Positions 31,127 to 38,646 of a stretch of 38,659 nt of DNA are shown here, piece by piece. Under the pieces are notes generated by a model. It did not search any database and was not told where the DNA came from. It was given only the letters and a program-made list of their open reading frames with translations. Every line of letters begins with the position of its first letter. The first letter of the stretch is position 1. This DNA comes from CAYPHY01 sp964410625 (GTDB lineage Bacteria; Chloroflexota; Anaerolineae; Promineifilales; Promineifilaceae). The DNA is taken from NCBI GenBank assembly GCA_964410625.1, contig CAYPHY010000048.1, positions 1 through 38,659 on the forward strand, written 5' to 3'. Position numbers and translations under genes: made by a program.

Positions 31127-32275
31127 ATGAATTGGGATGAGTTATTGAATGATTGTGTAGACTTTACGCGGCGGTTGGTGCAGACGCCGAGTATGCCGGG
31201 GGAGGAAACGGCCGCTGCCGAATTGGTGGCGGCCGAGTTACGCCAACTGGGTTTTGACGAGGTGGCGATTGATGGGATCGGCAACGTCATCGGCCGCGTC
31301 TACGGCCGCGAACGGGATTTAGGGGCGCTGGCGCTGAACAGCCACACCGACCATGTTGATCCTGGCGACCCCACTTTGTGGCCGGCGCCACCCTATGCGG
31401 CCGAGATTCGCGACGGCCGTATCCTGGGGCGGGGGGCGTGTGATATGAAGGGGCCGTTGGCGGTGCAGGTCTATAGCGTGGCCGCGCTGCTACGCAATGG
31501 AGAACGGCCGCGTCGTGATGTCGTCTTTAGCGGCGTGGTTGAGGAAGAGACGGGGGGCGCGGGGGCGTTGTACTGGATCGAGCACGTTGATTATCCAATT
31601 GATTTGATCGTCATCGCCGAACCGTCGGGCAATCGCCTGTCGTTGGGGCATCGCGGGATTGTGCAGCTATGGCTGACTTTTCACGGCCGTTCCGTCCATG
31701 CCAGTGTCCCTCACCAGGGGGAGAACCCCAACTACGCCTTAGCCACTTTCCTCGCCCGTTTGGAAAAAGCGCAAAGGGAATTAACGGCCCATCCGCTGCT
31801 TGGCCCCACCAGTGTCGCCCCGACGATCATTGAGGTGGACACGCGCAGCGGCAACGTCACCCCGGCCTGGACGCGGGTACTGCTCGATTTTCGCACAGCG
31901 GCCGAGAGCCTGAACAGCTTGCAAGCGTTTGTCGAGCGGTTGGCGGCCGATTGGCCGCATACGCTGGCCGACGCCTGGGAGCCGGAGGCGGAACTAAAGG
32001 ATTCAGATGAGACCATCTATGGCTTCTATACGCCCCCCGACCACGAGGCTACCCAGAAAGCGCAGGAGGCGATTAGTAAGGGGATGGGGCGGCCGGTTGA
32101 GCTGAGTAGCTATCAATTTGCGACTGACGGCCGACACTACGCCCCTTATGGCATCCCCGTTTTGGGCTATGGCCCCGGCGAAGAAGGGATCGTCCACACC
32201 ATCCGCGAGAGCATCGCCCTCGACTCAATGGCTGAGGGGTTGCGCGGGTATGCACAGTTGTTGCGGGAGTTTTAG
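31127..32275 (+). CDS. M20-family metallopeptidase (YgeY/DapE-like)
   Basis: Second M20 protein, 382 residues, not closely similar to its neighbour. Metal-binding motifs are ALNSHTDHVDPGD, GRGACDMKGPLAVQ, VVEEETGGAGAL and IAEPSGN; the lid domain starts near SLGHRGIVQLWLTFHGRSVHASVPHQGENP. It ends with YAPYGIPVLGYGPGEEGIVHTIRESIAL. Such enzymes act as deacetylases or dipeptidases. It may function with the upstream M20 in peptide or amino-acid derivative breakdown. Confidence 0.87.
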   Translation: MNWDELLNDCVDFTRRLVQTPSMPGEETAAAELVAAELRQLGFDEVAIDGIGNVIGRVYGRERDLGALALNSHTDHVDPGDPTLWPAPPYAAEIRDGRILGRGACDMKGPLAVQVYSVAALLRNGERPRRDVVFSGVVEEETGGAGALYWIEHVDYPIDLIVIAEPSGNRLSLGHRGIVQLWLTFHGRSVHASVPHQGENPNYALATFLARLEKAQRELTAHPLLGPTSVAPTIIEVDTRSGNVTPAWTRVLLDFRTAAESLNSLQAFVERLAADWPHTLADAWEPEAELKDSDETIYGFYTPPDHEATQKAQEAISKGMGRPVELSSYQFATDGRHYAPYGIPVLGYGPGEEGIVHTIRESIALDSMAEGLRGYAQLLREF

Positions 32276-32280
32276 GATAA

Positions 32281-32372
32281 TAACATGGTATATTGGTGTA
32301 TTGGTATATTTGAAATGGTTGCTATCCACGTACTACACTATTACACCAATATACCAATACACAAACACCGTT
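32281..32372. repeat. octamer repeat with inverted complement (GGTATATT type)
   Basis: GGTATATTGGTGT (32287-32299) is perfectly complementary to ACACCAATATACC (32343-32355). The unit family is that of 24047-24112, 8 kb away. Confidence 0.88.
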
Positions 32373-32421
32373 AAACCAGAATCTATATCTTTCCACTCCT
32401 GTAATCTGCTATACTATATTA

Positions 32422-33141
32422 ATGCCGAAGATTCATGCTCTGGACCAGGGACAATCAGAACAACGGGATAACCTCAACCACCAGGCAATTGAAGATTATG
32501 TAAAGACGATCTATAGCCTGGCGTTGGAGGAGTCGCCGGTTTCGACGACGCGCGTGGCCCAGGCGCGACAGGTCAAACCGGCGTCGGCGACGAGCATGAT
32601 CCAGCGGTTGGCAAAGCTGAAACTGGTCAATTATGAAAAGCATTACGGCGTGACGCTAACGGAGGCGGGCGAAAAGCTGGCATTGGAAGTCATTCGCCAC
32701 CACCGGCTGATCGAACTGTTTCTCATGGAAGCGTTGGGCTTTTCCTGGGATGAAGTACACGAGCAGGCCGACATCCTCGAACATGTGATCAGCGAGAAAC
32801 TGGAGGAGCGCATCGCCGCCGTCCTCAACCACCCCGAATTTGACCCCCACGGCGACCCCATTCCGGCAAAAGATGGCTCTATCACGGCCGTCGAAACACG
32901 GCCGTTGGCCGACCTGCCCCCCGGCACAGTCGCCCGTGTCGCCCGCATACTCGACGACTCGAACAGCGAAATGCTGCGCTATCTGGCGGAGCTTGGTCTT
33001 GTTCCCGATGCAACGTTGACGGTGCTAGACGCCGCCCCCTTTGAAGGCCCAATCACGATTCAACTCGACAATGATTCGCGCATCATTGGCTATAATCTGG
33101 CGGCCGCTGTCCTGGTGGAGATGGTGGAGAGTGGCGAGTGA
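32422..33141 (+). CDS. DtxR/MntR-family metal-dependent regulator with FeoA domain
   Basis: Iron- or manganese-dependent repressor of 239 residues. The N-terminal winged helix reads AIEDYVKTIYSLALEE, TTRVAQARQVKPASATSMIQRLAKLKLVNYEKHYGVTLTEAG. The metal-binding/dimer domain follows (VIRHHRLIELFLMEALGFSWDEVHEQADILEHVISEKLEERI), and a FeoA/SH3-like domain lies at about 170-235. TATACT ends 6 bases before ATG, suggesting a leaderless message. The final residues and TGA (VESGE*) are encoded by a 23-base repeat arm. Confidence 0.92.
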   Translation: MPKIHALDQGQSEQRDNLNHQAIEDYVKTIYSLALEESPVSTTRVAQARQVKPASATSMIQRLAKLKLVNYEKHYGVTLTEAGEKLALEVIRHHRLIELFLMEALGFSWDEVHEQADILEHVISEKLEERIAAVLNHPEFDPHGDPIPAKDGSITAVETRPLADLPPGTVARVARILDDSNSEMLRYLAELGLVPDATLTVLDAAPFEGPITIQLDNDSRIIGYNLAAAVLVEMVESGE

Positions 33142-33205
33142 CGAGTGGGGAGTGGTACTCTATACTCGTCACTCGCCACTCTCCACTAGCCACTATTAGC
33201 CACTA
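33124..33205. repeat. heptamer repeat with 23-bp perfect inverted complement
   Basis: The arm 33124-33146 is perfectly complementary to 33164-33186, with a 17-base loop. Units are GAGTGGC, GAGTGAC, GAGTGGG on the left and the complements on the right, followed by CACTAGC/CACTATT. The left arm contains the last codons and stop of the DtxR gene. Confidence 0.9.
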
Positions 33206-33234
33206 TCTCCTACTTTGAAATGGTAAAAATTCGC

Positions 33235-33263
33235 TTGCTTCTGCTGGGGGAGTGTGCTAGTAT
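33235..33263 (+). promoter_or_regulatory. promoter of the structured RNA
   Basis: TTGCTT (33235-33240) and TAGTAT (33258-33263) are separated by 17 bases, placing a transcription start near 33270. Confidence 0.6.
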
Positions 33264-33269
33264 CGGCAC

Positions 33270-33444
33270 AGTTAACCCTGCTGTGTGCGAGACGGGTATC
33301 TAGCGTTGAGCCAACGCCTCTTACCTGGGAATTGAAGATCCGCAGAGGGGATGTAGTAGCCGAAAGGCAAGGCAGAGGCCTCGCGAAAAGATTCCCACCT
33401 GCGAATGCAGGTTCAAACAATAGAGCCCGCACGGCATGGCGGGG
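33270..33444 (+). ncRNA. structured RNA, candidate 6S RNA
   Basis: About 175 bases without a gene, after a good promoter. The 5' arm CCCTGCTGTGTGCG (33276-33289) pairs with CGCAC-GGC-ATGGCGGGG (33428-33444) through G-U pairs that exist only on the plus strand. Inside are GCGTTG/CAACGC (33303-33317), GGGAAT/ATTCCC (33327-33332 with 33391-33396), a GNRA-capped GCC-GAAA-GGC (33359-33368) and ACCTGC/GCAGGT (33397-33412). The closing stem with GCGAGACGGG opposite GCCCGCACGGCAT resembles the CGCAAGCGGG / GCCTGCGGCGGCAT elements of E. coli 6S RNA. The 6S identity is tentative. Rho-independent signals are not visible; the end abuts a convergent stop codon. Confidence 0.55.
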
Positions 33445-36400
33445 TTAAGCACCGCCCTCAATCATTTGTTGCAATGCCGTCTCCCGCTGCAACACCTCTT
33501 CCAGACGATCTACCAACACCTGTATAATCCCTTGTGATAGCTCCGGGCTTGCTTCCATAATCGCCTGAAAATCCGCTTGCTCGATCTTTAATGCCGTTGT
33601 TTCGGTGGCGGCAACCACATCGGCCGTACGCGGCCGATTAGAGAGCAACGCCATCTCGCCAATCACCTCTTTCGCGCCGCGCGTGGCGACTGTACCTGCT
33701 CCAGCCCGCACCACATCCGCCTGGCCGTCCACGATGATATAGAGCGACTGGTCCTGTTCCCCCTGGGTGATGAACTGCTCGCCCGCTTGTAGCTCCACCA
33801 GGCGCACCACTTCGGCCACCCGCGCCAGTTCATAGTCTGGCACCGCCCGAAATAGCTCCACCCCGCGCAAAAAGATGACTCGTTCAATGGTTGTCAGCAT
33901 CGTTTGCTTCTCCGTTTGGCCCCCTTGCCGAGCAGCAAGGCCGTTCAGACAGGCCAATGCCCAGACGGCCATTTCCCGCAACAAAGGAGGGCCGATCTGC
34001 TGGTAGCGTTCGGCCGTCTCGCGAATTGTCTCTAATGGTAATGCCAATGATAATGCTTCTTCTGTGGTCGCTGCTTCTCCTCTGGTTGTGTTTGCCACCA
34101 GCGCAAACAAGGCACAGGCGCGTGTCCAGTCATCCAGTTCCGTATGCTCCACCAGGGCGTGTAGTCGTTCCAGGCGATTAGGCGCGTCCCCTGGCGGTGT
34201 GGCAGCCCGTCCTGGTTCCGAGAGCCGCCGCAACAGAGGCAACAGCAATGGCTTGAGCGCGGCCGACATGGTGATGTCAAAGGTCTCCAGGGCATAGGCC
34301 CGCTTTTCCCCAGAGGCGTCATTCAGCGCTGTGCCCAAACTGAGTATCAACTCGTTCCTGGTGTGCAGCGCAAGCAGGGCAACCAGCCGTTGTTGCAACA
34401 GCTTGCTCTGACGGTCGAGGGCGCGGCCGATCAACAGGTCCCAATCGTTCTGGTACGCTCCGCTGACCTTCAATTCCTCTTGCGTTGCCAGCAGCCAATT
34501 TCCCCACTCCGCCTCGGCCGTTATTTGCGCTTCTATCACATCACGCGCCACTTCTCCTTGCCCGCTATGACCTAATGCTTGCAAGGTGTGGGTGCGGACG
34601 AGCAGATTGGGATGGTCTAGCTGGTCGGCCAGGGCGGCCGCCGCCTGGGGATGATCGATCTGTTTGAGGATCGCCACCAGCCGCAGTAGCGTCTCTGGCT
34701 GTTGCTGGTATTGCGCCAACGCCTCGACGAGCGATGGCACGGCCGATTCTCCCCCAGCCCGCAAGGCCACAGAGGCCGCTCCGCTCGTTTTCGCATCCAT
34801 CACTTGTTCGACAACGGCCGGCCACAAACGAGGATTTTTGACCTGTCCGGCGGCCAACAAGGCGGCATGGCGCACAGACAGCTCTGGGTCTTGGAGCAGG
34901 CGGGCCAGGGGGCGGTAAAAAGAAGGATCACCCACCCCGGCCAAAACCTGTGCCGCCAGCAAGCGGTCGCGGCCGTCGGCCGAGCTTGCCAGCGACAACA
35001 GACGCTCCCCGGCGGCCAGCACGCCCTCAATCCCATGACCACGAAACAGCCCGACCATCGCCCCACGCTGTACCAGTGGCTGCGGATCATTCAAATAAGG
35101 CCGGATCTCCTCCAATGCCTGCTCAGGCTCGCCTAACAGGGCGTAGGTTTGAATGGAGACGCCGCGAACGTCGGCCGCCGGTTCCGTGGCGATCATCTGC
35201 TGGATGATGGGCAACACTGGGGACAGGTCGGGCGACGAATGCCCCTCTGCTGGATGGCTGAGACGCTCCAGCGTGTGCAACGCTTCCAGGCGAACGACAG
35301 CGGCGTCGTGTTCGAGCAGCAACGGTAGATTGTCTAATAAGGTTTGTGGATCATAAGCGGCCAACGAATTCATCGCATACAGTGCCGCGCCGGGGTCTTT
35401 GCTTTGCAATGCGCGTTGTAACACCTGGATGCTAGAGGCATCGGCCGCCGTCAGCGCTTCGGCCGTCCAGCGGCGTTGGCGCAAGGCGCGGGCCAGCATG
35501 GCCGGATAGTGGCGGCGGCCGAGAATGATCCCAGCCACCAGCCAGACAACCGCCACCAGCAACAGCGCATAGAGCAACTGCGAGGGCGCAAAGGTGAAGA
35601 GTTGACTCAGCAGCAGAATGCCCAGCCCCGCCGTTCCGGCCGCCAATGGCTCTACAATTCCCTCCACCTGGGTCAGCGTCCTCAACCGTTGGGCGGTGGG
35701 CAGCGGCTGGTAGAGCGCTTGAAGCGACGTTTTATCCATCGAATCACGCACCCAGCGGTCAACCAGCTTGGTCACAACAATGACCCAGAACAGTGGCGAA
35801 ACGGCCGCCGGATTTGTGCCGCCAATCAAGAAAAGCACAATCGCCAAGGTTGTGCCGGTGAGTACCGTCAGCGGCAGGGCGATGATCCCCCCCCGCACCC
35901 CAAAGCGACGCAGAAAGGGGGCGTCGAAGAGCAGCTTGGTTAGGAAGGAGCCGAAGCCCACAGCAGCGAAGAAGACGCCGATGAAGCTTGCCAGCTCGCG
36001 CTCATCAGGAAATTGAACTTCCGCCAGCGCATAATAGGTGTTGTCGAGAAGCATATAGGCCGCCACCGCCAGAAAAGAGACGGTGAAGATCAGCAGGACA
36101 TAAGGGGAACGCTCCCCTTTTTGAGCTTTGGCCCGTTGCGTTTCCTGGGGCGCGGTCGTCTGGCTGGGAAGCGCGTTTAATTCCGGCTGCCAGCGCAAGA
36201 GATAGAATAACAAAATTAACGCGCCAATGCCGCCGAGCAGGCCAACAAAGAGCAAGCTGACGGTCCCGGCGACATTGATCAATGGGGTGATGACGATGCC
36301 GCCAACGACGGCCGCGGCGATCTCCCCTGAGCCGATCAAGCCAAACAGCCGCTTGGCCTGGCGGACATTGAATAGACGGCCGGCGGCGCTCCAAAAGATG

Positions 36401-36759
36401 ATGCTGCTAATTACCCACAATACCCAAAACCAGATGGCAAAGGCCAACGCAGGCCAGGGGGCGTCCACCAGCACAAACAAGAGCCAAAACCCGGCCAGCA
36501 TCAACAGCAGCAGGGATAATGCACCAACCAGCAGCCTGCCCAGGCGCAACCGTGCCGCCAGGTTGGCGTAGATGATACTCGCTAAGGGGGCAAAAACGGC
36601 AAAGCCGATATAGACGAAAGGTAAGTTTTCGGCCCCATATTCAGCCAGAAACAAAGCATCAGAGGCGGTGTTGGTAAAATAGCGGGGGATTCCAAGCAGG
36701 AAAGAAAAGAGGAATAGAATCCATACCAGGCGTTTTTCATCAGACCGGATATCGAACAT
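33445..36759 (-). CDS. NTT/MFS-like membrane protein fused to HEAT repeats and a cyclic-nucleotide-binding domain
   Basis: 1104 residues in three parts. About 1-425: some twelve hydrophobic segments resembling the nucleotide-transporter (NTT, TlcC-like) branch of MFS proteins (WILFLFSFLLGIPRYFTNTASDALFLAEYG, DSMDKTSLQALYQPLPTAQR). About 430-950: HEAT-type helical repeats (DPELSVRHAALLAAGQVKNPRLW, DHPNLLVRTHTLQALGHSGQ). About 958-1100: a CRP/EPAC-like domain (LFRAVPDYELARVAEVVRL, YIIVDGQADVV, GEMALLSNRPRTADVVAA) with the GE...R-T-A phosphate-binding cassette. It lies 30 bases after the cNMP/kinase gene, so they share an operon. Transport is inferred from similarity; HEAT and cNMP parts suggest regulated, multi-protein control. 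Confidence 0.85.
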   Translation of the reverse strand: MFDIRSDEKRLVWILFLFSFLLGIPRYFTNTASDALFLAEYGAENLPFVYIGFAVFAPLASIIYANLAARLRLGRLLVGALSLLLLMLAGFWLLFVLVDAPWPALAFAIWFWVLWVISSIIFWSAAGRLFNVRQAKRLFGLIGSGEIAAAVVGGIVITPLINVAGTVSLLFVGLLGGIGALILLFYLLRWQPELNALPSQTTAPQETQRAKAQKGERSPYVLLIFTVSFLAVAAYMLLDNTYYALAEVQFPDERELASFIGVFFAAVGFGSFLTKLLFDAPFLRRFGVRGGIIALPLTVLTGTTLAIVLFLIGGTNPAAVSPLFWVIVVTKLVDRWVRDSMDKTSLQALYQPLPTAQRLRTLTQVEGIVEPLAAGTAGLGILLLSQLFTFAPSQLLYALLLVAVVWLVAGIILGRRHYPAMLARALRQRRWTAEALTAADASSIQVLQRALQSKDPGAALYAMNSLAAYDPQTLLDNLPLLLEHDAAVVRLEALHTLERLSHPAEGHSSPDLSPVLPIIQQMIATEPAADVRGVSIQTYALLGEPEQALEEIRPYLNDPQPLVQRGAMVGLFRGHGIEGVLAAGERLLSLASSADGRDRLLAAQVLAGVGDPSFYRPLARLLQDPELSVRHAALLAAGQVKNPRLWPAVVEQVMDAKTSGAASVALRAGGESAVPSLVEALAQYQQQPETLLRLVAILKQIDHPQAAAALADQLDHPNLLVRTHTLQALGHSGQGEVARDVIEAQITAEAEWGNWLLATQEELKVSGAYQNDWDLLIGRALDRQSKLLQQRLVALLALHTRNELILSLGTALNDASGEKRAYALETFDITMSAALKPLLLPLLRRLSEPGRAATPPGDAPNRLERLHALVEHTELDDWTRACALFALVANTTRGEAATTEEALSLALPLETIRETAERYQQIGPPLLREMAVWALACLNGLAARQGGQTEKQTMLTTIERVIFLRGVELFRAVPDYELARVAEVVRLVELQAGEQFITQGEQDQSLYIIVDGQADVVRAGAGTVATRGAKEVIGEMALLSNRPRTADVVAATETTALKIEQADFQAIMEASPELSQGIIQVLVDRLEEVLQRETALQQMIEGGA

Positions 36760-36789
36760 CTTGGTATAGTTTGGTGATAGAGAATACAG

Positions 36790-38646
36790 TTAGTGGTCGG
36801 CAGTAAGCCGTTGGTGGGAGACGCGCATACACATATTCATCACCACTTCCAGACCGGCTTCGTCGGCCATGTTGGCCGCTTCCAGGTTTATCACTCCTTC
36901 TTGCATCCAGACCGTCTTCGCGCCGATGGCGATGGCCTGCTCGGCCACTTCCGGCACATCTTCACCGCGCCGGAAAATAAGCACCAGATCAACCGGCTCT
37001 GGTATGGATAAGAGATCGGGATAGGCGGGTTCGCCCAAGACTTCTTGGAGACGAGGATTGACCGGGAAGATACGATAGCCCGCCTGCTGTAAGTAGGCTG
37101 GAACGGTGTAGGCGTCGCGCTCCTTGCTGGCGGAGATGCCGACCACAGCGATATTGCGAGTTGTCTCCAAGATGTGGGCTATTTCTTCATCTTCTGGTTG
37201 GGGGATGTTGTCAACGACGGTGTCGCCCGCCTGTGCCGCCTGCAGATCAATGGGCAGCCGCACCTGGAAGGTGGTGCGCCCTGGGCGGGAAAAGGCCTGG
37301 ATGTCTCCCGCATGGCGATAGATGACGATATTGTAGCTGATATTCAGCCCCAGCCCCGTCCCTTTGCCCGGCGGCTTGGTGGTGAAGAAGGGATCAAAGA
37401 CACGCGGCAGGATGTCGGCGGGAATGCCAGGGCCGTTGTCGCTGATCTCGACCACCACCCACTTTCCTTCTTGCCAGGTGCAAAGCTCGATCTCACCCCG
37501 TCCCTCCATGGCATCGGCCGCATTGTCGAGGATGTTCGTCCACACCTGGTTCAGTTCGCTGCCGTAAGCCTGGATGATCGGCAAGTTGGGGTCATAGTTG
37601 CGGACGATGCGGATGCCCTCTTTCAGCTTGTGGTTGAGGATGATCAGCGTGTTTTCCAATCCCTCGTGGACATCCACTGGCTGCACCGGAGCCTGATCGA
37701 GATAGGCATACTCTTTCAGCGAGGAGACGATCTGTGAAATGCGCGTCGCTCCTTCGCCAATCTCCTGGCGCAGGGAGTCGGCACGGCGCGAGGCCACCAG
37801 CCAGCCGATCACGGCCGACACCTGTTCCGGCGCAAAGCGACTCGCCAATTGTGACAGGCTTTCCACATCAAACCCCTGGTCAACCAGGATGGGCGCGCAC
37901 TCCCAACCATCAGCCACATCAACACTCTCCAGCCACTCCTCCAATTCATACTCCAGGTCACTGCGGGCCATCGCGTCGAGTTTGGCGACTTGGGCGGTGG
38001 TGGCTGCCGTTTGCCGCAACGCTTGTTCCAACAACTCCTGTTCGGCGGCCGTAATTCCCGCTTCGGCCAGTTGGCGGCTGGCCTGTCCCAACGCTTGAAT
38101 CGCGTTCGCCAGTTGGGTGGTGGAGCGTTTCATCGCCGCTGCCGGGTTGTTCAGTTCGTGGGCCACCCCGGCCGTCAACGTGCCAAGTTGGGCCATTTTC
38201 TCGTTTTGACGGAGCAACGCTTCTGTGTTGCGCCAGTGGGAGAGGACGGTCTGCAACATCGCCCGCGCAGCCGAGGGGCTATGGCTGAGTAGATCGTCGA
38301 GATGGACTTTGTGCAGCGTCAGCAACAAGCTATCGCTGCGAGCGCGAGCACCGGCCATGCGCGGCGCCTCTTCCAGCAGAGCCAGCTCGCCAAAGAACTC
38401 CCCGGCGTGACGGACGGAGAGTAGTACCTCACGGCCGCTGGAATTTTTGAGGATTTCCAGACGGCCGTCTTTGACAATATAGGCGCGGTCGCCGGTGTCG
38501 CCCTCCGCGAAGAGCATCTCGCCCGCCTTTACCCGCACCTCTTCGACGACGGCCGCCAACTCCTCCAGATCATCATCGGGTAGGCTGCTGAAAAGCGGGA
38601 TACGCCGCAAAAAGGGGATAATTTCTTCGTTTGTCGCTGATCCCAT
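36790..38646 (-). CDS. cyclic-nucleotide-domain histidine kinase with C-terminal CoA-binding domain
   Basis: Soluble sensor kinase of 618 residues. The N-terminal cNMP domain (about 10-135) shows LFSSLPDDDLEELAAVV, YIVKDGRLEIL and FGELALLEEAPRMAGARA. The H-box GVAHELNNPAAAM has His163. A spacer of about 150 residues without a recognised domain follows. The ATPase (about 335-470) has NQVWTNILDNAADAM (N-box), DNGPGIP (G1), FDPFFTTKPPGKGTGLGLN (G2). The last 125 residues (about 490-615: NIAVVGISASKERDAYTVPAYLQQAGYRIFPVNP, MCMRVSHQRL) match CoA_binding_2/YccU proteins. No response regulator is in view. Its promoter is outside the window or within the last 13 bases. Confidence 0.9.
   Translation of the reverse strand: MGSATNEEIIPFLRRIPLFSSLPDDDLEELAAVVEEVRVKAGEMLFAEGDTGDRAYIVKDGRLEILKNSSGREVLLSVRHAGEFFGELALLEEAPRMAGARARSDSLLLTLHKVHLDDLLSHSPSAARAMLQTVLSHWRNTEALLRQNEKMAQLGTLTAGVAHELNNPAAAMKRSTTQLANAIQALGQASRQLAEAGITAAEQELLEQALRQTAATTAQVAKLDAMARSDLEYELEEWLESVDVADGWECAPILVDQGFDVESLSQLASRFAPEQVSAVIGWLVASRRADSLRQEIGEGATRISQIVSSLKEYAYLDQAPVQPVDVHEGLENTLIILNHKLKEGIRIVRNYDPNLPIIQAYGSELNQVWTNILDNAADAMEGRGEIELCTWQEGKWVVVEISDNGPGIPADILPRVFDPFFTTKPPGKGTGLGLNISYNIVIYRHAGDIQAFSRPGRTTFQVRLPIDLQAAQAGDTVVDNIPQPEDEEIAHILETTRNIAVVGISASKERDAYTVPAYLQQAGYRIFPVNPRLQEVLGEPAYPDLLSIPEPVDLVLIFRRGEDVPEVAEQAIAIGAKTVWMQEGVINLEAANMADEAGLEVVMNMCMRVSHQRLTADH

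Noticed and set aside
33397..33420. tRNA-like T-loop (GGTTCAAAC)
   Set aside because: No acceptor stem, anticodon arm or partner T-stem can be formed; the bases belong to an ACCTGC/GCAGGT hairpin of the larger RNA.
33270..33444. SRP RNA or RNase P RNA
   Set aside because: The conserved GGAAGNAGC SRP element and the RNase P core motif (GAGGAAAGTCC-type) are absent, and the length is too short for RNase P.
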